From CAZAAW01 sp964483325 (GTDB taxonomy: Bacteria; Pseudomonadota; Alphaproteobacteria; Rhizobiales; Kaistiaceae): 48,051 bases of DNA. Both the position numbers and the translations under genes were made by a program. Below, piece by piece: positions 16,498 through 25,903 of this stretch. The notes beneath the pieces are model-generated. The model ran no database searches, was not told the DNA's origin, and was given only the letters and a program-made list of their open reading frames with translations. The stretch lies in the NCBI GenBank assembly GCA_964483325.1, contig CAZAAW010000021.1:1-48051 (forward strand), given 5' to 3'. The stretch's first letter is position 1. Each line of letters starts with the position of its first letter.

Positions 16498-17922
16498 TTA
16501 CCGCCGGCGCTCGTCCCGCCGCTCCTCCGCCGCGCGCTTGTGCGCCTGCTTCTTCCGCCAGGGCGCGTCGCGCTGCCAGTCGCCGGCCATGATGTTGCCG
16601 ATCGGCTCGACCACGTCGACGATCCTGGCGAGCCCGAAGCGCTCCACCTGGGCGCGCACCGAGGCGGCGTCCTTGTAGGCGCTGGGCAACTCGGAGATGT
16701 CCGGCACGCCGCAGAAATAGCGCACGTCGATCCCCGGCGCCTCGGCCGCGACGATCTCCGCCGGCGGCCGTCCGGCATGGCGGCGGAAGAACTCGCTGCG
16801 CGAGAAGTTGCGCCCGGCGCCATGCGGCGCGAAGCCGAGCCCCGCCGGGTCGTTGCGGCCGCGGGTGATCAGGATCGGCGCCGCCATGTTGAGCGGGATG
16901 AGCGTCAGCCCGCTGTCGTCGGCGGCGAAGCCGGGGAAGGCCGGGGTGGCGCCCTTGGCGTGATAGAACAGCCCGTCGCTCTTGCGGAAGATGAAGTTGT
17001 GCTCGTTCCAGAAGCGGTCGCGCACGCCAAGGCCGAGCCCTGCCGCGACGAGGTCGTGGATGGCGAAATGGCTCGCCTTGGTCCAGCCGCGCACCGCCTG
17101 CAGCGCCGCCCAGTAATCTTCACCCTCGCGGCTCTCGGCGACAATCCAGGCATTGCCCGGCGCCGTTTCCGGCGACAGACGCTGCCGCGTCCGCTCCGCA
17201 ACAGTCATGCCGGCCTTGTAGAGAAGGGCACCGGGGCCGCGCGAGCCGTGATGCGTCACCAGCGCCACCTCGCCGGTCGAGCCGAGGCGGCCGACATAGA
17301 AGAAGTGGTTGCCGTCGCCCTGCGTCGCGAAATGCGTCCGCGCCGCGCCGACCAGCCCCTTCAGGAACGGGTTGGCGTCGAAGGGCTGCATCACCGCATC
17401 CGGCACCGGAACGGTCCGGTCCGACGCGCGCCCGCCGCCGCCGAAATGCGACAGCGCCATGCCGGCGTCGAGCACCTTCTTCGGATCGGCATGGCCGAGG
17501 ATGGAGATCGCCACGGAGCAGCAGATGTCGGCCGAATGCATGCCGGGATGGATGGCGTTCTCGGTCGCCACGACGCCGCCGACCGGAATCGTGCCGACCG
17601 GCCCCGCCGGGCAGGCATCGGGCATGACGGCGCCGGCGCGCACCGTCGGCACGCGCATCAGCTCGTCCATGGTACGCGTCACCGCCTCGACATTGCGGAG
17701 CTCGTCCTCGCCCCCCGGCTCGATCAGCCGGGCATAGCCGAGCGCACCGGCCGGGCGCGGCGGCATGGGCTCGACCGGCTTCGGAGCGATCTCCGCCACC
17801 GCGGCGCGGGCATCGCGCCCGTCCGCCTCGGCCCGGCGCGCCGCCTCGATAGCGGCGGGGAACCACGGTCCGGGGCTGTAGCCCCAGTCGATCAGGATCT
17901 TGCCGGTGACGATGCCGGCCAT
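16498..17922 (-). CDS. RtcB-like RNA ligase family protein (divergent)
   Basis: The 474-residue protein aligns with the RtcB fold: GTIPVGGVVATENAIHPGMH followed by SADICCSVA at the metal site, QGDGNHFFYVG, THHGSRGPG, and PHGAGRNFSR, where RtcB has the His that carries GMP. RtcB joins 2',3'-cyclic phosphate or 3'-phosphate RNA ends to 5'-OH with GTP and manganese. The metal-site region differs from the usual DVGCG form (DICCS instead), so this is a side branch and its reaction is uncertain. The basic C-terminus (KKQAHKRAAEERRDERRR) could bind RNA. The ATG at 17922 follows GGGAG; no rtcA or rtcR is nearby. Confidence 0.85.
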   Translation of the reverse strand: MAGIVTGKILIDWGYSPGPWFPAAIEAARRAEADGRDARAAVAEIAPKPVEPMPPRPAGALGYARLIEPGGEDELRNVEAVTRTMDELMRVPTVRAGAVMPDACPAGPVGTIPVGGVVATENAIHPGMHSADICCSVAISILGHADPKKVLDAGMALSHFGGGGRASDRTVPVPDAVMQPFDANPFLKGLVGAARTHFATQGDGNHFFYVGRLGSTGEVALVTHHGSRGPGALLYKAGMTVAERTRQRLSPETAPGNAWIVAESREGEDYWAALQAVRGWTKASHFAIHDLVAAGLGLGVRDRFWNEHNFIFRKSDGLFYHAKGATPAFPGFAADDSGLTLIPLNMAAPILITRGRNDPAGLGFAPHGAGRNFSRSEFFRRHAGRPPAEIVAAEAPGIDVRYFCGVPDISELPSAYKDAASVRAQVERFGLARIVDVVEPIGNIMAGDWQRDAPWRKKQAHKRAAEERRDERRR

Positions 17923-18138
17923 GATGCTCTCCCAAGGTTGGCGGCTGCGGAAAGCGGCGGAACAGATACGCAATACCGCGCCGCGTCCAATCAAAAGGAC
18001 GCAGCCCGTCCATCACAGCCGGCGATGGGTGGAGTGCTCTGCTCGCGGCGGTGCCGGGTCAGGAGCGCCGCCGGCGGTTTGCACGCCCTGCATCGCCACC
18101 GCTGGGGCGCTTCACACTGCCATCGCCGCCTCACAGGC

Positions 18139-18266
18139 GTCATGGCCGGACTTGATCCGGCCATCCACGCGAACACTGCTTTTGCACAACGAAATGCGCC
18201 AGCGAGGCGCCCATTCCTGCACCGCCGGTGTTCGCGTGGATGCCCGGGTCTGCGCCCAGGCATGAC
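18139..18266. repeat. R5 palindromic repeat pair (rhizobial type) in the rtcB-kefB gap
   Basis: Two inverted units face each other: GTCATGGCCGGACTTGATCC and its partner ending CCCAGGCATGACGC, with CCATCCACGCGAACAC pairing with GTGTTCGCGTGGATG. Such 'catgcccgg..cttgacccggg..catccacg' units are widespread in rhizobial genomes. The whole gap 17923-18356 (434 bases) lies downstream of the antiporter gene and upstream of rtcB; apart from this element I see no gene or clear promoter in it. Confidence 0.7.
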
Positions 18267-18356
18267 GCAGCTTGGGTGTGGGCGTGCCATTCGAAGGGGA
18301 GGCGAGTGCATTCCGTTTCCATGCACAAAGGAAGCGGCGGCAATGCCCTGCTCAGC

Positions 18357-20204
18357 CTATCGGCTGGCCGGCTCCGCCGGCTCGCCCGCCGCCGGGTCGG
18401 TGACCACGGCGGTTTCCTCGTTGAGGGCGCGGCCCTGGCTCTTGGGCGGCGTCAACGGCACCGGCACCGGGCCGGGGCGGAAGGTGAAGTCGCGGCCGGC
18501 GAGGTCGCTGCCTTCCAGGATCTGCAGCCGCAGCCGTTCGTTGTCGCGGCGGCGCACCTCGGCGGCGGTGGCGGCGGCTTCCTCGTCGCTGAAGCCGAGC
18601 GCCGGCAGGATCGCCTCGCCGAGCGCCATGGCAGATTCGAAGGTCTCGCGCACGTAATAGTCGACGCCGAGCTTGACCAGGCTGATGGCGTGGCCGCGGT
18701 CATAGGCGCGCACGAAGAGCTGCGCCAGCGGGAAGGTCTCGCGCACCAGCTCGGTGATGCGCGTCGCCGCCTCCTTGTCGTCGATGGCGACGATGATCGC
18801 CTTGGCGGTGCCGGCGCCGGAGGCGCGCAGCACGTCGAGCCGCGTGCCGTCGCCGTAATAGATCTTGGCGCCGAAGCGGGCGGCGCTGCGGATCATGTCG
18901 GTGTCGGAATCGATGACCGTCAGGTCGACGCCGCGCGCCACAAGGAACTGCGCCGCGATCTGGCCGAAGCGGCCGAAGCCGACGAGCAGCACCGTGCCGG
19001 AGAGGCCGCGCGCCTTCTCGACGCCGTCGAAATTCTCCTTCGGCTTCGGCAGCAGCAGGCGCACGACGATCGGCGCCAGCGGCGTCAGCGCCATGGAGAT
19101 GATCACTGCGGCGCCGAGAATGGCGAGGAGGCGCGGCTCGAAGAGCCCGGCGGTGCCGGCGGCGGTATAGAGGACGAAGGCGAACTCGCCACCCTGCGCC
19201 AGCAGCAAGGCGCGCTGCAGCGCGTCGGCATGGCTGGAGCGAAAGAGGCGGGCGACGACATAGATGCCGGACGCCTTGACCGCCATGTAGGCGACCACCG
19301 CCAGCAGCACCATGGGCCAGTCGGCGGCGATCACCGACAGGTCGAGCGACATGCCGACGCTGAGGAAGAACAGCCCCAGCAGCAGGCCGCGGAACGGCTC
19401 GATGTCGGCTTCCAGCTGGTGGCGGAAGCTCGAATCGGACAGCACCACGCCGGCGACGAAGGCGCCCATCGCCATCGACAGGCCGCCGGCCTCCAGCGCC
19501 AGTGCGGCGCCCAGCACCAGCAGCAGCGCCGCTGCGGTCATCACTTCGCGCGCCTGGCTGGCGGCGATGATGGAGAACAGCGGCGTCAGGATGTAGCGGC
19601 CGGCGAAGACCAGGCCGACAATGGCGCCGACCGCCGTCAGCGCCATAATCCACAGCGGCACGCCTTCCTCGCCGCCCGGCGCCAGGAAGGCGAGGATCGC
19701 CAGCAGCGGCACGATGGCGAGGTCTTCCAGGAGCAGGATGGAGACGATGTGCTGGCCGTGCGGCTCGGTTGTCTCGCCGCGCTCGTCGAGGATCTGCAGG
19801 ACGATCGCCGTCGAGGAGAGGGTGAAGCCGGCGGCGGCGATGAAGGCGACGGCCGGCGACAGGCCGCCGATGAGGCCGACGACGGTGAGCAGGGCGCCGC
19901 AGAACAGCACCTGCGCCACGCCGAGGCCGAAGATGTCGCGCCGCAGCGTCCACAGCCGCGACGGCTTCATCTCCAGGCCGATGATGAACAGCAGCATCAC
20001 CACGCCGAGCTCGGCGATGTGCAGCGTCGATTCGGCGTCGGCGATGAGACCGAGGCCGAACGGGCCGATCACCAGCCCGGCGGCGAGATAGCCGAGCACC
20101 GAGCCAAGGCCGAGGCGCTTGAAGATCGGCACGGCGATGACGGCGGCGCCGAGCAGCGCGACAGTCTGGCCGAGGTCGATCCCGGTGGCGGTTTCAACGG
20201 CCAT
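18357..20204 (-). CDS. Monovalent cation:proton antiporter-2 (KefB/KefC-like) with RCK domain
   Basis: The 615-residue inner-membrane protein has an N-terminal CPA2 exchanger domain of about 12 helices (residues 10-385; conserved GYLAAGLVIGPFGLG, FTLSSTAIVLQIL, LLLEDLAIVPLLA, GAFVAGVVLSDSSF) and a cytoplasmic TrkA-N/RCK nucleotide-binding domain (about 410-530; VLLVGFGRFGQIAAQFLVAR). It exchanges K+ (or Na+) for protons; in E. coli Kef proteins the RCK domain binds glutathione adducts and NADH. No KefF/KefG partner gene is adjacent, so regulation may differ. The last 80 residues are a Pro/Ala-rich tail. Confidence 0.92.
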   Translation of the reverse strand: MAVETATGIDLGQTVALLGAAVIAVPIFKRLGLGSVLGYLAAGLVIGPFGLGLIADAESTLHIAELGVVMLLFIIGLEMKPSRLWTLRRDIFGLGVAQVLFCGALLTVVGLIGGLSPAVAFIAAAGFTLSSTAIVLQILDERGETTEPHGQHIVSILLLEDLAIVPLLAILAFLAPGGEEGVPLWIMALTAVGAIVGLVFAGRYILTPLFSIIAASQAREVMTAAALLLVLGAALALEAGGLSMAMGAFVAGVVLSDSSFRHQLEADIEPFRGLLLGLFFLSVGMSLDLSVIAADWPMVLLAVVAYMAVKASGIYVVARLFRSSHADALQRALLLAQGGEFAFVLYTAAGTAGLFEPRLLAILGAAVIISMALTPLAPIVVRLLLPKPKENFDGVEKARGLSGTVLLVGFGRFGQIAAQFLVARGVDLTVIDSDTDMIRSAARFGAKIYYGDGTRLDVLRASGAGTAKAIIVAIDDKEAATRITELVRETFPLAQLFVRAYDRGHAISLVKLGVDYYVRETFESAMALGEAILPALGFSDEEAAATAAEVRRRDNERLRLQILEGSDLAGRDFTFRPGPVPVPLTPPKSQGRALNEETAVVTDPAAGEPAEPASR

Positions 20205-20311
20205 GGTTTCCCCGCAATGTGGCTAGGGGCGCCCCGCAATGCGCCCGGACGACAAAATGCGCCTTTGCCGGAGCCGCCGCCAGTGCACCGCCCGGCATTG
20301 CATGCAGGGCA

Positions 20312-20406
20312 GCACCGTAGGGTGGGCAGGGCGAAGCCTTGCCCACGCGGTCACCGGCTCGGCCGCGTGGGCAAGCGCCTGCCGGCGCATGCCCACCCTA
20401 CGGCGC
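20312..20406. repeat. R2 palindromic repeat, copy 1
   Basis: The outer arms GCACCGTAGGGTGGGC and GCCCACCCTACGGCGCC enclose AGGGCGAAGCCTTGCCCACG and a second GCGTGGGCAAGCGCC unit. The same family recurs at 30026-30120. It lies between the tldD stop and the antiporter start, both on the minus strand. Confidence 0.8.
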
Positions 20407-20430
20407 CGCGCCTCGAAGGACGCACCGTCC

Positions 20431-21858
20431 TTACCGCGTGGCGGTGCCGCCGACGGTGATCTGGTCGATGCGCATGGTCGGCTGGCCGACGCCGACCGGC
20501 ACGCCCTGGCCGTTCTTGCCGCAGGTGCCGATGCCCGGATCGAGCGCCATGTCGTTGCCGATCATGCTGACCCGGTGCAGGTCGGTCGGGCCGTTGCCGA
20601 TCAGCATGGCGCCCTTGATCGCCGGGCCGAGCCGGCCGTTCTCGATCCGGTACGCCTCGGTACACTGGAAGACATATTTGCCCGAGGTGATGTCGACCTG
20701 GCCGCCGCCGAAGGAGACGGCATAGATGCCGTCCTTCACCGAGGCGAGGATCTCGGCCGGGTCGTCCCTGCCGCCGAGCATGATCGTATTGGTCATGCGC
20801 GGCATCGGCAGATGCGCATAGGACTGGCGCCGGCCGTTGCCGGTCGGACGCATGCCCATGAGCCGGGCGTTCTGGCGGTCCTGCATGTAGCCGACCAGGA
20901 CGCCGTCCTCGATCAGCACGGTGTTGTTGGTCGGCGTGCCCTCGTCGTCGACATTGAGCGAGCCGCGGCGGGCGTTGATGGTGCCGTCATCGGCGATGGT
21001 GACGCCCTTGGCCGCCACCTGCTGGCCGAGGAGGCCGGAAAAGGCGCTCTGCTTCTTGCGGTTGAAATCGCCCTCGAGGCCGTGGCCGACGGCCTCGTGG
21101 ATGAGGATGCCCGGCCAGCCGGGGCCGAGCACGACGTCCATCGTCCCGGCCGGCGCCGGCACCGCGTCGAGATTGACCAGCGCCTGGCGCAGCGCCTCGT
21201 CGACCGTGGGCTGCCAGCTGTCGGTGGCGACGAACTGGCCGAAGCCCTCGCGGCCGCCGGTGCCGAAGGAGCCGGTCTCCTGGCGGTCGCCGCTGCCGAC
21301 CACCACTATGGCGTTGATGCGCACCATCGGCCGCACGTCGCGCACCAGCGTGCCGTCGGCGCGCAGGATCTCCACCACCTGCCACGAGCCGGCGAGCGAC
21401 ACCGACACCTGCCGCACGCGCGGGTCCCTGGCGCGGGCATAGGCGTCCATGCGCTCCAGCAGCTTCACCTTCTCCTCGAAGGTCGGCGCGCCGAGCGGGT
21501 TCTCGTCATTGTAGAGCGAGCGGTTGGTGCGGGGCGGCGGCGCCGCATAGGTGCCGCTATAGCCGCGCTTGACGCCTTCGACGGCCTCGGCGGCGCGGCG
21601 GATGGCGTCCTCCGACAGCTCGCCGGAATGGGCATAGCCGGCGGCCTCGCCGGCAATGGCGCGCAGGCCGAAGCCCTGGCGCGTATCGAAGGTGCCGGAT
21701 TTCAGCCGGCCATTGTCGAACATCAGCCCTTCGGACTGGGTGTATTCGAGGAACAGTTCGCCATCATCGGCGCCGTCGAGCGCATCCGCCACCCGGCGCC
21801 GCGCCGCTTCGGTATCGATGCCGGCCCGGTCGAGCAGGCTGATCACGGAATCGGTCAT
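20431..21858 (-). CDS. tldD: Metalloprotease TldD
   Basis: TldD, with its partner TldE/PmbA, is a cytoplasmic zinc protease that processes small peptides such as microcin B17 and the antitoxin CcdA. The 475-residue product has the family's HEAVGHGLEGD motif (H254, E255, H259) for zinc, IVVVGSGDRQETGSFGTGGR in the N-terminal half, and C-terminal GIGTCGKNGQGVPVGVGQP with the third metal-site Cys. Length is typical. The partner pmbA is not in the window. TldD just upstream of ialB and the cox cluster is a layout seen in other rhizobia. Confidence 0.95.
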   Translation of the reverse strand: MTDSVISLLDRAGIDTEAARRRVADALDGADDGELFLEYTQSEGLMFDNGRLKSGTFDTRQGFGLRAIAGEAAGYAHSGELSEDAIRRAAEAVEGVKRGYSGTYAAPPPRTNRSLYNDENPLGAPTFEEKVKLLERMDAYARARDPRVRQVSVSLAGSWQVVEILRADGTLVRDVRPMVRINAIVVVGSGDRQETGSFGTGGREGFGQFVATDSWQPTVDEALRQALVNLDAVPAPAGTMDVVLGPGWPGILIHEAVGHGLEGDFNRKKQSAFSGLLGQQVAAKGVTIADDGTINARRGSLNVDDEGTPTNNTVLIEDGVLVGYMQDRQNARLMGMRPTGNGRRQSYAHLPMPRMTNTIMLGGRDDPAEILASVKDGIYAVSFGGGQVDITSGKYVFQCTEAYRIENGRLGPAIKGAMLIGNGPTDLHRVSMIGNDMALDPGIGTCGKNGQGVPVGVGQPTMRIDQITVGGTATR

Positions 21859-21988
21859 GGCGTTTCTCCGGGAGGGGGCGGGAAGAGGAAAAAGCCAATA
21901 TGGCCGCCGCGCCGCCGCGTTCCAAGGGGGACGGTGGCGGCGTGCTATTGGGGAGTCGTGATGCCGGCGCTGGTGCGTGACGCCCGGC

Positions 21989-22159
21989 GGCGCTCCCCAC
22001 CCGTCACGCGCCCTCGGCGCGCGCCACCCTCCCCGTGCCGGTGAGGGATGGGTGCACGCTTCCCGATGATGGAGGCCGTCCCTGGCAAGAAAAGGCGCCT
22101 ATCCCTCACCCGAAGGGGGAGGGTGGCCCCGCCTCCGGCGGGGTCGGGTGGGGAGCGCC
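21989..22159 (+). repeat. R1 palindromic repeat, complete copy 5
   Basis: It begins 42 bases past the ialB stop side and fills most of the 343-base gap between tldD and ialB, both on the minus strand. The outer arm is the GGCGCTCCCCACCCG variant; the right inner arm reads CACCCGAAGGGGGAGGG as in copy 6 and the left-end half copy. Confidence 0.9.
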
Positions 22160-22201
22160 GGTCGGGAGATCGCGCCGCCGCTCAATCCCGCCCTCAGCCC
22201 T

Positions 22202-22744
22202 TTACGGCAATGCGTCGAAGCCTTCGCCGAAGCCGGCCAGCGACACCGGGATGCCGATGCCTTCCTCCGGCGTCTGGAAGATGATGAAGGTGGCGGTCGT
22301 GCCGTTGCGCAGCCGGGTGAGGAGGGCGTCCTCCAGGATCACCTCGGCGACGCAGCCTTCCGGCAGGCAGCGCACGAAATTGACGCTGCCGATATTCTCG
22401 CCGTCGATGGTGAGGCCGAGGCCGTAGGGTAGGGCGACGCCGAGCGGCGCCACGACGCGCAGCAGCCGCGCCTTCTGGTCGGCAGTCTTCAGGACGATGA
22501 CGTTGAGGCCGATATTGTCGCGATCCTCCGCCAGCACCGTCTGCGTCAGGGCGCATTGCTCGGTCGAGGCGCCGGCCGGCGTGTCGCAGCGCACCACCCA
22601 GTCGCCGTGGGTGGCGCGGACCTCGCCCTGCGCCAGCGCCGGGCCGGCCAGGCCGCAGAGCACGAGGGCGAGCGGCAGGGCGTGGCGCCGGATCGCATGG
22701 CGCCGGATCCCGCGGCGCCGGATCATCCCGAGTATCTTCGTCAT
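22202..22744 (-). CDS. Invasion-associated locus B (IalB) family protein
   Basis: A 180-residue secreted protein with an unusually Arg-rich signal peptide n-region (RRRGIRRHAIRRHALPLA, then a hydrophobic core ending AGPALAQ) and the IalB domain: THGDWVVRCDTPAG, QCALTQTV, LPYGLGLTIDGE, FVRCLPEGCVAEVIL, and FQTPEEGIGIPVSLAGFGEG. Four or five cysteines probably form disulfides. IalB was found as an erythrocyte-invasion factor in Bartonella, but the family is general in rhizobia and the role here is unknown. The ATG at 22744 follows AAGGAAG; the Arg-rich stretch comes from a 15-base tandem repeat (about 22682-22726). Confidence 0.88.
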   Translation of the reverse strand: MTKILGMIRRRGIRRHAIRRHALPLALVLCGLAGPALAQGEVRATHGDWVVRCDTPAGASTEQCALTQTVLAEDRDNIGLNVIVLKTADQKARLLRVVAPLGVALPYGLGLTIDGENIGSVNFVRCLPEGCVAEVILEDALLTRLRNGTTATFIIFQTPEEGIGIPVSLAGFGEGFDALP

Positions 22745-23198
22745 CCCGGCTGTCTTCCTTGTCCCGGCTGTATTTCCGCTGCCGCGCATGGGACGGCAGG
22801 CTCCGTTTTCAAGTTCGGCGGCGCGCCGCCGGCGCTGTTCCGGCAGCGGATATTTGCCGCGACCGAGGCCGCCTTAAGGCGATTCGGCGCCGCAGAGTGC
22901 AATTTTGCCGCATCCGGCGCCTTTTTCACGCATTGCAGCCCCAGGGGGCATGTGGTTTCTCAGCCCCGCGACCGACTGCAAAACGTCGCATGGCTGCCTC
23001 TTGCCGTCCGCCTATACTGTTGCGGCAGGGCGTGCAACGACCGGCGCTGTGTTGCGGCAACGGTTGCGCAATGGGGCCATTGGCCGCTGCGCAGACTTGC
23101 GGCGGCAGGGCCGGTCGGCTATCCGCGATGGCGCATGACGGCTGGCCCGCCAGATGGAGCCGGCACGCCGAGGACTGGGGCATGGGAGGAACTGGGTT
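22745..23198. other. Divergent intergenic region of ialB and coxB (454 bases)
   Basis: This region must hold the promoters for both ialB and the oxidase cluster. A TATACT (-10-like) occurs at 23014-23019 but no matching -35 is visible. Two direct TGTTGCGGCA units (around 23019 and 23049) with GGTTGCGCAA nearby could form an operator, and a TCCCGGCTGT unit is repeated just upstream of ialB. No reading frame with coding features was found. Confidence 0.35.
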
Positions 23199-24191
23199 TT
23201 GAGCACGCATATCGATCGCACCTCGATGGATCGCGCCCGGATGGATCGCGCCCGCGGCTGGATGGATCGCGTCCGTGGCTGGGCTTTCGGGCTTGCCGGT
23301 CTGGCGTTCCTGCCGGCCGCCGCCATGGCTCAGGACGCCGCAGCGCCGGCGGCCAAGCCGGTGGTCGAGGGGCTCAGCGACTGGCAGGTCTATTTCCAGC
23401 CGGCGGCGGCGCCGATCATGCACGAGATCAGGAACCTCAATTCCTGGCTGCAGGTCATCCTGGCGGCGATCCTGCTGCTGGTTCTCGCCCTGCTCGGCTG
23501 GTGCATCATCCGCTTCAATGCGCGCCGCCATCCGGTGCCGAGCAAGACGTCGCACAATTCGCTGATCGAGGTGCTGTGGACCGTCGTCCCGGTGCTCATC
23601 CTGGTCGGCATCGCCATCCCGTCCTTCTCGCTGCTCTTCGCGCAGTACGATCCGGCGCGCGCCGTCGCCGACTACGATCCGGACAAGGCTCTGACCATCA
23701 AGGCCACGGGTAACCAGTGGTACTGGGTCTATGACTATCCGGACAGCGGCATCGAGCTCTATTCCAACCCGATCCCGGACGGCGACGACCGGCTGCAGAC
23801 GCGGCCCCGCCTGCTGGCGGTCGACTATCCGATGGTGGTGCCGGTCAACACGGTCGTCCGCCTGCAGGCCACCGCCGATCCGAGCGGCGTCATCCATGCC
23901 TTCGCCCTGCCGGCCTTCGGCATGAAGATCGACGCGGTGCCGGGCCGCATTACCGAGATGTGGTTCCAGGCCGAGCGCGAGGGGACCTATTACGGCCAGT
24001 GCTCGGAGCTCTGCGGCAGCAACCATTACAACATGCCGATCGAGATCCGCGTCGTCAGCCAGGACCACTACAACCAGTGGGTGGAGACGGCGGCGACCGA
24101 TCCGGATGCCGGCAACGACCTGCTCGATACCTGGGAGGCCGAACGCCAGGCCAGCACCCAGGCGGGCGGGGCAAGGGTCGCACAGAACTAG
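23199..24191 (+). CDS. coxB: Cytochrome c oxidase subunit II (aa3 type)
   Basis: The 330-residue product carries the CuA centre that receives electrons from cytochrome c. A signal peptide (ending PAAAMAQD) precedes two membrane helices (about residues 80-105 and 125-150) and a periplasmic cupredoxin domain. The dinuclear CuA ligands are C268, C272, H276 and M279 (GQCSELCGSNHYNMP); the electron-entry motif is NQWYWVYDYP. The start is TTG at 23199, eight bases after GGGAGGA. Its first 20 residues contain a tandem MDRAR repeat encoded by 15-base DNA repeats. coxA follows after 80 bases. Confidence 0.97.
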   Translation: MSTHIDRTSMDRARMDRARGWMDRVRGWAFGLAGLAFLPAAAMAQDAAAPAAKPVVEGLSDWQVYFQPAAAPIMHEIRNLNSWLQVILAAILLLVLALLGWCIIRFNARRHPVPSKTSHNSLIEVLWTVVPVLILVGIAIPSFSLLFAQYDPARAVADYDPDKALTIKATGNQWYWVYDYPDSGIELYSNPIPDGDDRLQTRPRLLAVDYPMVVPVNTVVRLQATADPSGVIHAFALPAFGMKIDAVPGRITEMWFQAEREGTYYGQCSELCGSNHYNMPIEIRVVSQDHYNQWVETAATDPDAGNDLLDTWEAERQASTQAGGARVAQN

Positions 24192-24271
24192 AGGCCGCGT
24201 CAGGTCGGCCGGGAGAAAGAAATCGACGGCTGGGGGCCCCGGCCAGATCGACTGAGGGAGTACGATAAAAA

Positions 24272-25894
24272 ATGGCGAGCACGACGGCGCACACCGAGGT
24301 GGCGCATAGTGATCATGGTCACGCCGCCCATGATCACCCGACCGGCCTGAAACGCTGGCTCTATTCGACCAACCACAAGGACATCGGCACGATGTACCTT
24401 GTGTTTGCGGTGATCATGGGCCTGGTCGGCGGCGTTCTGTCGATCATGATGCGCGCCGAGCTGCAGGCGCCGGGCATGCAGATCTTCGCCGATCCGCACC
24501 TGTTCAACGTCTTCGTGACGGCGCACGGCCTGATCATGGTGTTCTTCGTTGTCATGCCGGCGATGATCGGCGGCTTCGGCAACTGGATCGTGCCGCTGAT
24601 GATCGGCTCGCCCGACATGGCCTTCCCGCGGCTCAACAACATTTCCTTCTGGCTGCTGATCCCGTCGGTCGGCCTGCTCATCACCTCGCTGTTCCTGCCG
24701 GGTGGCGAAGGCACCGGCGCCGGCACCGGCTGGACCGTCTATCCGCCGCTGTCGACGAGCGGCGGTCAGGGACCGGCGATCGACTGCGTCATCCTCTCGC
24801 TGCATCTGGCCGGCGCGTCGTCGATCCTGTCGGCGATCAACTTCATCACCACCATCCTCAACATGCGCGCCCCGGGCATGACGCTGCACAAGATGCCGCT
24901 CTTCGCCTGGGCGATCCTTGTCACGGCCTTCCTGCTGCTGCTGGCCCTGCCGGTGCTGGCCGGCGCCATCACCATGCTGCTCACCGACCGCAATTTCGGC
25001 ACGACCTTCTTCGCGGCGTCGGGCGGCGGCGATCCGGTGCTCTACCAGCACCTGTTCTGGTTCTTCGGCCATCCGGAAGTGTACATCCTGATCCTGCCGG
25101 GCTTCGGCATGATCAGCCACATCATCGCGACCTTCTCGCGCAAGCCGATCTTCGGCTATCTCGGCATGGCCTATGCGATGGTGGCCATCGGCTTCATCGG
25201 CTTCATCGTGTGGGCGCACCACATGTTCACGGCCGGCATTTCGGTGGGCGCCCAGGCCTATTTCACCGCCGCGACGATGGTCATCGCCGTGCCGACCGGC
25301 ATCAAGATCTTCTCGTGGGTCGCCACGATGTGGGGCGGCTCGATCGACTTCAAGGCGCCGATGCTGTGGGCGATCGGCTTCATCTTCCTGTTCACGCTCG
25401 GCGGCGTGACCGGCGTGCAGCTTGCCAATGCCGGCTTCGACCGTGCCGTTCACGACACCTATTACGTGGTGGCGCACTTCCACTACGTGCTGTCGCTGGG
25501 CGCCATCTTCGCCATCTTCGCCGGCTGGTACTACTGGTTCCCGAAGATGACCGGCTATCTCTACAACGAGACGCTGGGCAAGATTCACTTCTGGCTGATG
25601 TTCATCGGCGCCAACCTGACCTTCTTCCCGCAGCACTTCCTCGGCCTCGCCGGCATGCCGCGCCGCTATGTCGACTATCCGGACGTGTTCGCGGGCTGGA
25701 ACATGGTGTCGTCGCTCGGCTCCTACCTGTCAGGCATCGGCGTGCTGGTGTTCCTCTACTGCGTGTTCGACGCCTTCGCCCGCAAGCGCAAGGCCGGCAA
25801 CAATCCGTGGGGCGCCGGCGCCACCACCCTCGAGTGGCACCTGCCGTCACCGCCGGCCTTCCACAGCTACGAGACGCTGCCGCGCGTCAAGTGA
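24272..25894 (+). CDS. coxA: Cytochrome c oxidase subunit I (aa3 type)
   Basis: The 540-residue, 12-helix catalytic subunit reduces oxygen and pumps protons. Ligands visible are H85 (TAHGLIMVFF, heme a), H267 of the CuB site in GHPEVYILILPG with the cross-linked Y271, H316 and H317 (WAHHMFT, CuB), and H402/H404 (VVAHFHYV; heme a3 and heme a). The Glu of GHPEV (E269) marks a type A1 oxidase with a D-channel. GGGAG lies before the ATG. A GC hairpin after the stop may stabilise this mRNA. Confidence 0.98.
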   Translation: MASTTAHTEVAHSDHGHAAHDHPTGLKRWLYSTNHKDIGTMYLVFAVIMGLVGGVLSIMMRAELQAPGMQIFADPHLFNVFVTAHGLIMVFFVVMPAMIGGFGNWIVPLMIGSPDMAFPRLNNISFWLLIPSVGLLITSLFLPGGEGTGAGTGWTVYPPLSTSGGQGPAIDCVILSLHLAGASSILSAINFITTILNMRAPGMTLHKMPLFAWAILVTAFLLLLALPVLAGAITMLLTDRNFGTTFFAASGGGDPVLYQHLFWFFGHPEVYILILPGFGMISHIIATFSRKPIFGYLGMAYAMVAIGFIGFIVWAHHMFTAGISVGAQAYFTAATMVIAVPTGIKIFSWVATMWGGSIDFKAPMLWAIGFIFLFTLGGVTGVQLANAGFDRAVHDTYYVVAHFHYVLSLGAIFAIFAGWYYWFPKMTGYLYNETLGKIHFWLMFIGANLTFFPQHFLGLAGMPRRYVDYPDVFAGWNMVSSLGSYLSGIGVLVFLYCVFDAFARKRKAGNNPWGAGATTLEWHLPSPPAFHSYETLPRVK

Positions 25895-25903
25895 CATGAC
25901 AAC

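Noticed and set aside
16366..20459. Two long plus-strand open frames opposite the RtcB-like and antiporter genes
   Set aside because: No motif, His/Arg/Gln-rich low-complexity product; sense genes explain the region.
23001..23019. coxB promoter around TATACT
   Set aside because: No -35 element at the right distance; listed only as a feature of the intergenic region.
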